Counted from the stretch's first letter, positions 18,590 through 26,791 are shown. The stretch is 64,000 nt of DNA from Microbacterium sp. YJN-G (GCF_015040615.1 NZ_CP060402.1:2046001-2110000), one strand, 5' to 3'. Notes: generated from the letters alone by a model not told the origin. Program-made: numbers and translations.

Positions 18590-18957
18590 GGCACGTACAC
18601 CAATGCCGACACGCTCGCGAGCGTGCCGCTCGAGTGCTGGGCCACGACGTCCACGGGCACCGAGGCCTCGGAAGCGCAGGTTCCCACCGTGACCGTCGCG
18701 GTGAACAGGGTGCGGCCCGAGGCGTCGAGGTACGGATGCGCGCCGGCCAGCGCCGCCAGATCCGCGCAGCTCGGCGTCTCACGGGCCTGCTCGACCAGCG
18801 CGTTCACCTCACGTGTCGCGGTGGCGACGGTGGACTGGCGGTCGGCGAGGCTGAGACCCTGCCAGAGCAGGGGCACCAGCGAGATGGCGACGAGCCCGAG
18901 CAGGAGCATCGCCACGATCACCTCGACCAGGCTGAACCCTTCTTCGCGTCCGGTCAT
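18586..18957 (-). CDS. PilV-like minor prepilin
   Basis: A 123-residue class III prepilin with a short leader MTGREEG|FSLVEVIVAMLLLGLVAISL, Glu at +5. Two cysteines (SCADL and GTCAS) could form a disulphide in the globular domain. It is the first gene after the hairpin that follows pilA, so its expression may be attenuated relative to the major pilin. Confidence 0.85.
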   Translation of the reverse strand: MTGREEGFSLVEVIVAMLLLGLVAISLVPLLWQGLSLADRQSTVATATREVNALVEQARETPSCADLAALAGAHPYLDASGRTLFTATVTVGTCASEASVPVDVVAQHSSGTLASVSALVYVP

Positions 18958-18994
18958 GCCGCCCCTCCTCTCCGCTGGCAGGAAGAACCGGCGA

Positions 18995-19028
18995 TCCGGG
19001 GTCGACTGAGTAACCCGTCGACCCCGGA
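18995..19028 (-). terminator. Hairpin between pilA and the minor-pilin genes
   Basis: A perfect 12-bp inverted repeat (TCCGGGGTCGAC / GTCGACCCCGGA) with a 10-base loop begins 16 bases past the pilA stop. There is no T-run, so it may be an attenuator or an mRNA-stabilising 3' structure that sets high pilA over minor-pilin expression. Confidence 0.65.
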
Positions 19029-19043
19029 GCGTCTCAGCCGAGA

Positions 19044-19448
19044 TCAGGGCGTCGTCGTCGGCGTCCCCGCGCAGCCGGGCCCGGAAGTCGCCGTGGTCAC
19101 GCCCGTCTTCGTGCCGGTGACGCAGATGTCGTCGAGCGTCGCACCGGTCGCAACCAGGTTGATCCCGTCCTCCTCGAGGTTCGTCAGGTCAACACTGCCT
19201 GCATCGGTGATCGTCGGATCCTGCGCCATCTCTGCGGCGACCTGCGATGCACCGTTGGCGGTGACTGCGGCGAGCGCGTTGTCTGCCGCATCCTGCTGGA
19301 TGTTGAGGAAGATCGGAATGGCGATGGCGGCCAGAATGCCGAGGATCACCACCACGATGATGAGCTCGATCAGCGAGAAGCCCTTCTCGCCGTTCTCCTC
19401 ACGGCGGGCCTTCTCTGCAGCGATCCAATTGCGGATGAATGTTCTCAT
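19044..19448 (-). CDS. pilA: Major type IV pilin PilA
   Basis: A 134-residue prepilin. MRTFIRNWIAAEKARREENG is a 23-residue charged leader (ending GEKG) cleaved before FSLIELIIVVVILGILAAIA, with Glu at +5 of the mature protein. Two C-terminal cysteines (DDICVTG and GPGCAG) form a candidate disulphide loop. I chose the ATG at 19448, with GAAGGGA upstream. A longer reading from 19484 adds 12 residues and is unlikely. First gene of the pilus operon. Confidence 0.92.
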   Translation of the reverse strand: MRTFIRNWIAAEKARREENGEKGFSLIELIIVVVILGILAAIAIPIFLNIQQDAADNALAAVTANGASQVAAEMAQDPTITDAGSVDLTNLEEDGINLVATGATLDDICVTGTKTGVTTATSGPGCAGTPTTTP

Positions 19449-19667
19449 GACGCGATCCCTTCTCTGAATCAGATGACATGACATCCCTGATCAGACCGCG
19501 TTTTCCCCAGTCGCCCAGCCTGGCCGGGGAAACGATCCGCCGGCCGCTCTCACCGGTTCGGCGATTCGTTCCGCCACCCAACCTAGGCGGGTGCTCTCGT
19601 TCGCTCCTGGGGGTGGCAGCACCTCATCCAGAGGGGTAAGATCACGCGTTGATGCGCCCCGAACCGG
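19449..19667. other. Structured leader/promoter region of pilA
   Basis: A non-coding 219 bases. Read on the minus strand it contains a hairpin TTTCCCC/GGGGAAA (19502-19508 with 19526-19532, with a smaller inner stem) about 55-85 bases before the pilA start. It presumably holds the pilA promoter and a folded 5' leader. I could not match it to the c-di-GMP-I riboswitch consensus. Confidence 0.45.
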
Positions 19668-20036
19668 TCACCAGAACCGCTCCGGCGTCTCGGCCGGCGG
19701 GCGGTCGGCGCCGCCCCAGCGGTCGGACTCGGCCTTCGCAGCCGCCGCGGCGGCATCCGCTTCGGTGAGCGCCTCGGCCGCATCCTCCGCAGCGTCGACG
19801 GCGAGCATGGTGAGGGTCGTCCGCGCCCCGCGCGGAGTGTCGGCGACGGTACAGTCGCGCACTGTCGCCCGCCAGACGTCGACCTCGTCGCGGGGCAGCT
19901 CGCGCAGGCGGTAGCGGATGCCGCGCTCCAGGTCGTGCACGGCGATGACGGCGCCGTCGGCACGGGACTGCGTGATCTCGACGCGGTTGCCGCGCGGCAC
20001 CGGTGCGGACGCCGCGATCACCAGCGTTCTCTCCAT
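19668..20036 (-). CDS. Hypothetical protein (122 aa)
   Basis: ATG at 20036 (a GTG at 20042 is also in frame). The N-terminal 75 residues look like a compact beta-rich domain (RTLVIAASAPVPRGNRVEITQ...). The C-terminus is an alanine-rich helix (EDAAEALTEADAAAAAAKAESDRW) with a proline-rich tail. No known motif seen. Monocistronic; the pilA promoter region lies beyond its stop. Confidence 0.6.
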   Translation of the reverse strand: MERTLVIAASAPVPRGNRVEITQSRADGAVIAVHDLERGIRYRLRELPRDEVDVWRATVRDCTVADTPRGARTTLTMLAVDAAEDAAEALTEADAAAAAAKAESDRWGGADRPPAETPERFW

Positions 20037-20123
20037 GACCACACTCTAGGTGCCAGAAGGATGATAGGCGCCAGAAGGATGAGCAGCACCGGCTGCCTCC
20101 CGCTGCCGGGGATTACCTTCCTC

Positions 20124-20147
20124 GGCTAGTAACATCTGAGACTAGCC
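20124..20147. promoter_or_regulatory. Perfect dyad upstream of the MMPL gene (operator candidate)
   Basis: GGCTAGT-N10-ACTAGCC, a perfect 7-bp inverted repeat ending 16 bases before the ATG. This is a typical size and place for a TetR- or MarR-type repressor site. No regulator gene is adjacent. Confidence 0.55.
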
Positions 20148-20163
20148 TCCTGAAGGGACCGAT

Positions 20164-22407
20164 ATGACGACCAGGGCGGAAGTCCGCAGCGCACGGCCGA
20201 AGCGCAGACCCGTCCTTCGAGGTCTTCTGTCAGCGGCGGTGATCCTGCTGTGGCTGGCGGGCGCAGGTCTGGGCGGCCCGCTGTTCGGCAAGGTCGACGA
20301 GGTTTCGTCGAACGACCGCACCTCGTATCTGCCGGATTCCGCGGCGGCCACCGAGGTGCAGGGCGTGCTCGACGACTTCCTCGGTTCCGACACGATCCCC
20401 GCGGTCGTCGTCTTCGAATCGGATGCCGAGATCGACGACCCGCTGCTCGAGCAGCTCGGCAGTGCCCTGGAGTCGGCCGTCGAGGCTGAGGGCGTGCAGG
20501 ACGGATCATCGCCGGTGATCGTCTCGGACGACGGCCTCGCCGCGCAGGCGTTCGTGCCCATCGACACCGAAGCGGGTATCGGCGACGTCGTCTCGGCGCT
20601 CTCCGACGATCTGCGCGAGGCTGTGCCCGACGGCGTCACCGCGCACGTGACGGGACCGGCCGGCTTCACCGCCGACCTGGCGGCCGGCTTCGCCGGGATC
20701 GACGGCCTGCTGCTGGGCGTGGCGCTGCTGGCGGTGATGGTGATCCTCGTCATCGTGTACCGGTCGCTGCTGCTGCCTGTCGTCGTGCTCAGCACGAGCC
20801 TGTTCGCCCTGTGCGTGGCACTGCTGGTGGTGTGGTGGGCGGCCAAGCTCGACATCCTGCTGCTGAGCGGTCAGACCCAGGGCATCCTGTTCATCCTCGT
20901 GATCGGCGCGGCCACCGACTACTCGCTGCTGCTGGTCGCCCGGTTCCGTGAAGAGCTGCGATCCACTGCAGACAAGGGCGCCGCGCTGCGCGCAGCCTGG
21001 AAGGGATCGTTCGAGCCGATCCTCGCCTCGGGCGGCACCGTGATCGCCGGCCTGCTGTGCCTGCTGCTGAGCGATCTGAAGTCCAACAGCACGCTGGGAC
21101 CGGTGGCCTCGATCGGCATCGTGTTCGCCATGCTGTCGGCGCTGACGCTGCTGCCGGCGCTGCTGCTGCTGTTCGGTCGCGCCGCCTTCTGGCCGCGCCG
21201 GCCGCTCTTCGAGCCCGGGCACACCGCCGACGAGAACCCGCTCGACGCGTCAGGGGCCTGGCCGCGGCTGGCTCGTCTGATCAGCCGCCGTCCGCGTCTG
21301 ATCTGGATCGCCACCACCGTGGTGCTCGCCATCGCCGCCGCCGGTGTCGTGCAGCTGCAGGCGAGCGGTGTGCCGCAGTCCGATCTCGTGCTCGGCCAGT
21401 CCGAGGCGCGCGATGGGCAGCGGGTGCTCGGCGACCACTTCCCCGGCGGTTCGGGCAGCCCGGTCTACGTGCTCGTCGACGAGTCGCGGATGCAGGCCGC
21501 CGCCGACGTGCTGCTGGCCGACGACGGCGTCGACGCCGTGTCGGTGACGGCATCCGAGGCAGCATCCGGTTCCGCGCCGATCACCGAGGACGGTATCCAG
21601 GCGTTCGGCCCTCTGGGAACTCCGGCACCCGAGCCGACCGTCGTCGACGGCCGTGTGCTGCTGCAGGGCACCCTGACGGATGCCGCGGACTCGGCCGATG
21701 CCGAGGACACGGTGAACGCGCTGCGTGGTGAGCTCGATGACCTCGACGCGCTGGTCGGCGGGGTGACGGCCACCTCGATCGACACGAACGAGGCGTCGAT
21801 CCACGACCGCAACCTCATCATCCCGGTCATCCTCGTGGTGATCTTCGTGATCCTCATGCTGCTGCTGCGCGCGATCCTCGCCCCGCTGCTGCTGATCCTC
21901 ACGACGGTGCTCTCGTTCGGGTCGGCGCTGGGTGTGGCGGCACTCGTATTCAACGGCGTGTTCGACTTCCCCGGTGCCGACCCGGCCGTGCCGCTGTACG
22001 GCTTCGTCTTCCTCGTCGCGCTCGGGATCGACTACAACATCTTCCTCATGACGCGGGTGCGCGAGGAGTCGCTGCGACACGGCACCCGCGAGGGCATCCT
22101 GCGCGGACTGTCGGTGACCGGCGGCGTGATCACCTCGGCGGGCCTCGTGCTGGCCGCGACGTTCGCGGCGCTGTCGGTGATTCCGATCCTCTTCCTCGTG
22201 CAGATCGCGTTCATCGTCGCGTTCGGTGTGCTGCTCGACACCTTCGTCGTGCGGTCGCTGCTCGTGCCGGCGCTCAGCTACGACATCGGCCGGAAGATCT
22301 GGTGGCCGTCGAAGCTGTCGCGCGCACAGCAGTCAGGGAGCACGGAGCAGCCGGACGGCACGGAGAAGGCTGCCGAGCCGGACACAGCCGAGGCAGCCTC
22401 GAAGTGA
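20164..22407 (+). CDS. MMPL/RND family transporter
   Basis: A 747-residue protein with 11-12 membrane segments in two halves. Each half has one helix, a large external loop, then a five- to six-helix bundle (first about 175-340, second about 545-715). Conserved MMPL features include GAATDYSLLLVARFREEL and ALGIDYNIFLMTRVREESLRHG, the proton-relay GxxxDY segments of RND pumps. Likely exports a lipid or drug using the proton gradient; substrate unknown. GAAGGGA precedes the ATG, and a dyad sits in the promoter region. The C-terminal tail is charged and low-complexity. Confidence 0.9.
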   Translation: MTTRAEVRSARPKRRPVLRGLLSAAVILLWLAGAGLGGPLFGKVDEVSSNDRTSYLPDSAAATEVQGVLDDFLGSDTIPAVVVFESDAEIDDPLLEQLGSALESAVEAEGVQDGSSPVIVSDDGLAAQAFVPIDTEAGIGDVVSALSDDLREAVPDGVTAHVTGPAGFTADLAAGFAGIDGLLLGVALLAVMVILVIVYRSLLLPVVVLSTSLFALCVALLVVWWAAKLDILLLSGQTQGILFILVIGAATDYSLLLVARFREELRSTADKGAALRAAWKGSFEPILASGGTVIAGLLCLLLSDLKSNSTLGPVASIGIVFAMLSALTLLPALLLLFGRAAFWPRRPLFEPGHTADENPLDASGAWPRLARLISRRPRLIWIATTVVLAIAAAGVVQLQASGVPQSDLVLGQSEARDGQRVLGDHFPGGSGSPVYVLVDESRMQAAADVLLADDGVDAVSVTASEAASGSAPITEDGIQAFGPLGTPAPEPTVVDGRVLLQGTLTDAADSADAEDTVNALRGELDDLDALVGGVTATSIDTNEASIHDRNLIIPVILVVIFVILMLLLRAILAPLLLILTTVLSFGSALGVAALVFNGVFDFPGADPAVPLYGFVFLVALGIDYNIFLMTRVREESLRHGTREGILRGLSVTGGVITSAGLVLAATFAALSVIPILFLVQIAFIVAFGVLLDTFVVRSLLVPALSYDIGRKIWWPSKLSRAQQSGSTEQPDGTEKAAEPDTAEAASK

Positions 22408-22417
22408 GCCTGCGGCC

Positions 22418-22855
22418 GTGAGGATCTGGTCGCTGCACCCGCGGCAGCTCGACAGGGCGGGCCTGGTGGCCTGCTGGCGCGAGACCCTGCTCGCGCAGGC
22501 GGTGCTCGCCGGGCGCACCCGCGGCTACCGCAGTCATCCGCAGCTCGAGCGCTTCCGCACTCAGCCGCAGCCGGTGGATTCGGTCGGCGTCTATCTCGCC
22601 GGCGTCGCCGCCGAGGCCGACCGGCGCGGGTACCGGTTCGACCGCGGTCGCATCATCGCCCCGGATGCCGTCGTCGGGCAGATCCCGGTGACCGATGGGC
22701 AGCTCGCACTCGAGTGGGCGCACCTCGGGCGAAAGCTCGCCGGGCGCAGCCCCGAGTTCGCCCGGGTCTGGGCGGAATCGGCCCCGCAACCGCATCCGCT
22801 GTTCGTCGTCGTTCCCGGCGACGTCGAGCCGTGGGAACGCGCCACGCCGGACTGA
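22418..22855 (+). CDS. Pyrimidine-dimer DNA glycosylase/endonuclease V-like protein
   Basis: A 145-residue protein from GTG at 22418. The sequence from RIWSLHPRQLDRAGLVACWRE through RTRGYRSHPQLERFRT matches the T4 endonuclease V-like family annotated for UV-damage repair. Catalytic activity is inferred from family, not demonstrated by a motif I can verify. It begins 10 bases after the MMPL stop, so possibly co-transcribed. Confidence 0.75.
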   Translation: MRIWSLHPRQLDRAGLVACWRETLLAQAVLAGRTRGYRSHPQLERFRTQPQPVDSVGVYLAGVAAEADRRGYRFDRGRIIAPDAVVGQIPVTDGQLALEWAHLGRKLAGRSPEFARVWAESAPQPHPLFVVVPGDVEPWERATPD

Positions 22856-22898
22856 GAAATCCCTCGCGCGCGGGCCTCCGGAAGCGTAACGTCGTGAC

Positions 22899-23333
22899 AT
22901 GAGCATCGATGCCGGCGACCGCGCCGCCGTGGCGCACTTCATCCGCGTGTGCGGGTCGGGAGTCGTGGCGACCGTGGGCGCCGACGGCGAACCGCAGGCC
23001 GCCTACGTCGGACTCACCGTCGCACCCGACGGCGCCGTGCTCTTCGACGCTCCCACCGACTCGCGCAAGGTCGGCAACATCGAGCAGCGCCCGCGCGTGG
23101 CGATCGCCGTGACCGGTGCGGACACGACCCTGCAGATCGAGGGCAGGGCGCGCATCACCTGGGACGACGAGCGCACCCGCCTGGGCGAGGAGTACGCCAG
23201 GCACTTCCCCGACTCCCGGGCACTCGACGACGGCTTCACCCTGCTGGCCGTGGAGATCGACTGGGTGCGGGTGTACGACGCGGGCGTGCGCCCGGCGCGC
23301 GTCTCGGAGTCGCGCTGGGACGCGGCGTCGTAA
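22899..23333 (+). CDS. PPOX-class (pyridoxamine 5'-phosphate oxidase-like) flavin/F420 protein
   Basis: A 144-residue split-barrel protein. VATVGADGEPQAAYVGLTVAPDGAVLFDAPTDSRKVGNIEQRPRVAIAV carries the usual beta-barrel with the substrate-facing SRKVGNI segment. Relatives bind FMN, F420 or haem. The specific cofactor cannot be decided here, though the F420-type reductase-like gene at 24471 is nearby. Confidence 0.8.
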   Translation: MSIDAGDRAAVAHFIRVCGSGVVATVGADGEPQAAYVGLTVAPDGAVLFDAPTDSRKVGNIEQRPRVAIAVTGADTTLQIEGRARITWDDERTRLGEEYARHFPDSRALDDGFTLLAVEIDWVRVYDAGVRPARVSESRWDAAS

Positions 23334-23433
23334 GAGCCGCCTCGGGGCTGTCAAGGCCATTCGGGTCCGACTCCGCCGTGCGTAGGGTCGTGACCGTCGC
23401 CCAACGCGACGTCCGACGAACGGAGGAGGCATC

Positions 23434-23694
23434 GTGCCCGATCAGCCGGAGCTGAAGGACGAGGAGCTGTACGAGAAGCTGCGCGACGACGGCGCGTCGA
23501 AGGAGAAGGCCGCACGGATCTCGAACGCGGCCGCCCGTGACGGCCGATCCGAGGTGGGTCATCGCGGAGGATCCGCGGAGGACTACGAGGATCGCACGGT
23601 CGACGAGCTGCGCGAACGCGCGAAGGAGCTCGACCTGGAGGGATACTCCGACAAGAACAAGGACGAACTGATCCGGATGCTGCGCGACCACTGA
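23434..23694 (+). CDS. Small Rho-N/SAP-like domain protein
   Basis: An 86-residue, highly charged protein from GTG at 23434, with GGAGGAGG just upstream. The N-terminus (LKDEELYEKLRDDGASKEKAARISNAA) occurs in actinobacterial DUF7218-type proteins. The C-terminus (TVDELRERAKELDLEGYSDKNKDELIRML) is a Rho-N/SAP-like helix-extension-helix expected to bind nucleic acid. Possibly stress-related; function unknown. Confidence 0.8.
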   Translation: MPDQPELKDEELYEKLRDDGASKEKAARISNAAARDGRSEVGHRGGSAEDYEDRTVDELRERAKELDLEGYSDKNKDELIRMLRDH

Positions 23695-23719
23695 CTTGTC
23701 GCTGACGGGTCAGAGTCGC

Positions 23720-23762
23720 CTCGATCCCGCAGCCGCCGCGACGCGGCGGCTGCGGGATCGAG
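23720..23762. terminator. Perfect 20-bp hairpin between convergent genes
   Basis: Two 20-base arms starting CTCGATCCCGC and ending GCGGGATCGAG flank a 3-base GAC loop. The hairpin sits between the stops of the plus-strand gene ending at 23694 and the minus-strand gene ending at 23774, so it can terminate both. No T-tract on either side. Confidence 0.8.
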
Positions 23763-23773
23763 TGCGTCGGCCA

Positions 23774-24373
23774 TCAGTGCATGACATCCGGGTCGGAGTC
23801 GCCGACGTGCCCGGGCAGCGCACTGGACAGTACGCGCTCGACGAACGCGGCGTATTCCTCCATGTAATGGCGCAGGAACTCCTCGGTGCTGCTGTCGTGC
23901 ACGGCACCGTCGTCGCCGTAGACCTCGGGATCGAACGTGATGTACGCCTCGGGGGCGTTGAGCTGCGGTGCGTCGAGAAAGCTCAGCACCCCGCGCATCG
24001 ACGACTGCATCACCGCCGTGCCGATGGAGCCGATCGAGGCGCCGATGATGCCGGTGGGTTTGCGGGCGAAGGAGTTCTGGCCCCAGGGCCGGGATCCCCA
24101 GTCGATCGCGTTCTTCAGGGGCGCGGGGATGGAGCGGTTGTACTCCGGCGAGACGAACAGCAGCCCGTCAGACTGCTCGACCGCCTGCTTGAACGCGACG
24201 ATCGGCGCGGCCAGGTCGCCTTCGTCGTCACGGTTGTAGAGGGGCAGATCGCGGATGGGGATCTCGGTCAGTTCCAGACCGTCTGGTGCGAGGCGCACGA
24301 GCGCCTTGGACAGCACGCGGTTGATCGAGTCGCTGGACAGGCTGCCGACGAGGTAGCCGATGCGGTGAGCCAT
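23774..24373 (-). CDS. NAD(P)H-dependent FMN reductase
   Basis: A 199-residue flavodoxin-fold reductase. GYLVGSLSSDSINRVL is the FMN phosphate loop, and SPEYNRSIPAPLKNAIDW is the family signature, followed by KPTGIIGASIGSIG. It reduces FMN or quinones/azo compounds with NAD(P)H. Divergent from the F420-dependent reductase-like gene at 24471. Confidence 0.9.
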   Translation of the reverse strand: MAHRIGYLVGSLSSDSINRVLSKALVRLAPDGLELTEIPIRDLPLYNRDDEGDLAAPIVAFKQAVEQSDGLLFVSPEYNRSIPAPLKNAIDWGSRPWGQNSFARKPTGIIGASIGSIGTAVMQSSMRGVLSFLDAPQLNAPEAYITFDPEVYGDDGAVHDSSTEEFLRHYMEEYAAFVERVLSSALPGHVGDSDPDVMH

Positions 24374-24470
24374 GCTCTTTTCTCCTTCGGTTCGGTCCTG
24401 CCCAGAGGTCTACACCCCGCCCGGAGCGCTATCAAGTGGGTTGCGTCGGGGCCGGCCGTACGATGAGACC

Positions 24471-25181
24471 GTGACGGATGAGGCATCGCGGATCGGCGTT
24501 CTGGGCGTGCTGGGCGCCGGCCGGCTGGGCTCGGTGCTGGCCCGCCTCGCCGCCGATTCCGGCCTGCGCGTCCTCGTCGCAGGTTCCGGCGACCCGGCGC
24601 TGATCGCTCGCCCGATGGCGGCGATCGGAGCGCACGCCACGACGCTCGATGAGATCGTCGCGGAGGCGGATGCCGTGGTGCTGGCGCTCCCGCTCGGCAG
24701 GGTGGCGACGCTGCCGGCGGATGCCCTGGCGGGGATGCTCGTGATCGACGCGACGAACTACTGGTGGGCCGCCGACGGCATCCGCCCCGATCTCGACGAT
24801 CCGCGCGGTTCGACGAGCGAGCTCGTGCAGGCGCACCTGGTCGGCGCCCGCGTGGTCAAGGGTCTCGGGCACATGGGCTACCAGGATCTCGAGGACGAGG
24901 CACGCCCCTCCGGCGCCGCCGAGCGCAAGGCGATCGCGATCGCCGGCGACGACGCGCACGACGTCGCGACGGTGGCGGCGCTGGTGGACAGGCTCGGGTT
25001 CGACCCGGTCGTCGCGGGTCCGCTCGCCGCAGGGATCATGCTCGAACCGGGAGCGGAGGCGTTCGGCGCCGACGTGGACGCCGCCGAGCTGCGGGCGATG
25101 CTGGACCGTTTCCCGTCCTCGCAGCGTGGGATCGTGGTGGCCAGGGCGCGCGGCGGCCGGCTTTTCGACGCCCCCGGCTGA
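24471..25181 (+). CDS. NADPH-dependent F420 reductase-like dinucleotide-binding protein
   Basis: A 236-residue protein from GTG at 24471; the frame is open further upstream without coding character. The Rossmann motif GVLGAGRLGSVLARLA is at the N-terminus. IDATNYWWAADGIR and VVKGLGHMGYQDLE resemble the F420H2:NADP oxidoreductase-like family (ProC/NADP-binding fold). Probably a cytosolic reductase; substrate unproven. Confidence 0.75.
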   Translation: MTDEASRIGVLGVLGAGRLGSVLARLAADSGLRVLVAGSGDPALIARPMAAIGAHATTLDEIVAEADAVVLALPLGRVATLPADALAGMLVIDATNYWWAADGIRPDLDDPRGSTSELVQAHLVGARVVKGLGHMGYQDLEDEARPSGAAERKAIAIAGDDAHDVATVAALVDRLGFDPVVAGPLAAGIMLEPGAEAFGADVDAAELRAMLDRFPSSQRGIVVARARGGRLFDAPG

Positions 25182-25237
25182 CGGCATCCGCTGGTCGGTG
25201 CGCCCCTCGGCGGCGCGTGCCGTCTCGACGTGCCGGG

Positions 25238-25693
25238 TCAGACCAGCAGCACCGCGACGACGACGCAAACGAACGCGGCGACGATGATCGCCACGCGCGC
25301 ATAATGGATCGCGAGCCAGCGACGCTGCTGGTCGCGCCAGTCGGCCGGATGGTCATCAGGGGTCCAGGCCATCGCGCGGTTGTTGATGGGGACGAGCAGC
25401 GTGAGCGAGACCACCACGCTGACGACCAGCAGCGCTGCGGCCACGACGGCGGGTCCGGCGGCCGGTTCTCCCCAGGCGACGACCGCGACGCCGGCCGTGA
25501 GGATCAGCGAACCGAAGTACCAGAACGGCATGACCCGCCCCAGCACCCGCGCGAAGATCGGGCTCGCCGTCAGCGACTGCTGCGCCGGCAGCCGCAGCAG
25601 TATCGGGCTGACGAATACCGACACGCAGAACTCGACGCCGACCATCACACCGACGACCGTCGCGGTGATGACGGCGAGTGACTCAGCGAACAT
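25238..25693 (-). CDS. DUF1772 family membrane protein
   Basis: A 151-residue protein with four membrane helices (TVVGVMVGVEFCVSVFV, WYFGSLILTAGVAVVAW, VVAAALLVVSVVVSLTLLV, VAIIVAAFVCVVVAVLLV) and the LVPINNRAMAW motif of DUF1772, the family that includes anthrone oxygenase-like proteins. Divergent from the TetR gene at 25781, with paired dyads between them, so probably the TetR target. Confidence 0.8.
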   Translation of the reverse strand: MFAESLAVITATVVGVMVGVEFCVSVFVSPILLRLPAQQSLTASPIFARVLGRVMPFWYFGSLILTAGVAVVAWGEPAAGPAVVAAALLVVSVVVSLTLLVPINNRAMAWTPDDHPADWRDQQRRWLAIHYARVAIIVAAFVCVVVAVLLV

Positions 25694-25711
25694 GTTGACT
25701 CCCCCACTTTT

Positions 25712-25742
25712 CTAGCGTTGCTAGTTTTTCTAGCAGTGCTAA
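25712..25742. promoter_or_regulatory. Paired TetR-type operator dyads
   Basis: Two copies of the palindrome-like TAGCxxTGCTA (25713-25723 and 25731-25741), 18 bases centre to centre, lie in the divergent region between the DUF1772 and TetR genes. Spacing and symmetry suit cooperative binding of two TetR dimers. Confidence 0.7.
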
Positions 25743-25780
25743 CCTAGAGGGTGTTCGCACCGTCATGCAAGGGGGTCTCC

Positions 25781-26341
25781 GTGAATGACAGGAACGTCCG
25801 CGCGCAGCGGGTCGCAGAGCGCCGACAGCAGATTCTCGATGCCGCCCGCGCAGCGGCGGAGTCGGGTGGATGGGCTGCGGTCACGCTCCGTCACCTCGCC
25901 GACACGATCGGCTACACACAGCCGGTGATCTACTCGCACTTCCCCGACGGCAAGACCGAGATCATGCGGCACGTCGCGCTGGGAGGGTTCGCCGAACTGA
26001 CGAAGGCGACACGTGCCGCTGCCGCCGACACGACCGGCGCGCCGGCGATCTCGGCGGTGGCCGAGGCGTACCTGGGCTTCGCCGTCGCGCACCCCGCGCT
26101 GCACGACGCGATGTTCCAGCTGGCGATCGATGCGCGGTTCGCCCACGACGACGCCGAGGCCGAGCTGCAGGCCGGATTCGCGGCGCTCTCCGCGGCTCTC
26201 GGTGAGGCCGGCACCCCGACGACGACGGAGGTCTTCTGGAGCGCGCTGCACGGTATGAGCCTGCTCGAACGCTCCGGCCGGATGCTGCCGCAGGATCGCT
26301 CATCCCGAGTCGCCGAGCTCGCCGCGCGCTTCGCGGGCTGA
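25781..26341 (+). CDS. TetR/AcrR family transcriptional regulator
   Basis: A 186-residue protein from GTG at 25781 with AGGGGG upstream; a GTG at 25751 would add ten residues and run into the operators. The helix-turn-helix lies at about residues 15-60: RRQQILDAARAAAESGGWAAVTLRHLADTIGYTQPVIYSHF. A TetR ligand domain follows, with the WxR-like C-terminal dimer helices. Likely autoregulated and repressing the divergent DUF1772 gene. Confidence 0.88.
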   Translation: MNDRNVRAQRVAERRQQILDAARAAAESGGWAAVTLRHLADTIGYTQPVIYSHFPDGKTEIMRHVALGGFAELTKATRAAAADTTGAPAISAVAEAYLGFAVAHPALHDAMFQLAIDARFAHDDAEAELQAGFAALSAALGEAGTPTTTEVFWSALHGMSLLERSGRMLPQDRSSRVAELAARFAG

Positions 26342-26374
26342 CGGCATCCGGCTTTCGTGTCGCCGGCACAGCTC

Positions 26375-26424
26375 GGTGGGTCCGGTGGGTCCGGTGGGTC
26401 CGGTGGGTCAGGTGGGTCAGGTGG
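26375..26424. repeat. Five and a half copies of a 9-bp tandem repeat
   Basis: Units of GGTGGGTCC (three) then GGTGGGTCA (two) and a partial GGTGG. The repeat begins 33 bases past the TetR stop and runs over the stop codon of the minus-strand macro-like gene (TGA at 26417-26419). On plus it would read Gly-Gly-Ser repeats. Slippage-prone; it could change the C-terminus of the minus-strand protein. Confidence 0.85.
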
Positions 26425-26791
26425 CGAGGAACGGGACGAACACCGACGGGACGGTGACGTTGGCGGGGATGCCGGCGAACAGCGGCCCCACCTGGGCGGG
26501 CGTGTAGCCGGCGATGCCGCAGCCCACCGGTGTCAGCAGGAACCGCAGAGCGGGATGCTCACGGGCATAGTCGATGAACGTCCGCGCCTCTTCGGCGAGG
26601 ACGTCGAGTCCGCTCATGGTGTCGATGGCGTAGGTCTGGCCATGATGGCCGTGCCCCTCTCCCCAGACCGCACCGAACCTGCGGTACGCCGTGCGGGCGG
26701 CGCCGCCGCCGTGCTGGCCGGACGCGTTCGATCCGAAGACGAAGATCTCGTCGGGGGCGAGATCGTGCACGTCGTGCGGAGTGATCTCCAT
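26417..26791 (-). CDS. Macro-domain-like protein (A1S_2505 type)
   Basis: A 124-residue protein. IFVFGSNASGQHGGGAARTAYRRFGA has the Gly-rich loop and Asn of ADP-ribose-binding macro-like folds, and LLTPVGCGIAGYTPAQVGPLF is the second phosphate loop. Related proteins occur in phages and bacteria with unknown roles. Its stop codon lies within the 9-bp tandem repeat. Confidence 0.65.
   Translation of the reverse strand: MEITPHDVHDLAPDEIFVFGSNASGQHGGGAARTAYRRFGAVWGEGHGHHGQTYAIDTMSGLDVLAEEARTFIDYAREHPALRFLLTPVGCGIAGYTPAQVGPLFAGIPANVTVPSVFVPFLAT

Noticed and set aside
19449..19667. c-di-GMP-I (GEMM) riboswitch before pilA
   Set aside because: The conserved GEMM core could not be aligned; only a generic hairpin is clear.
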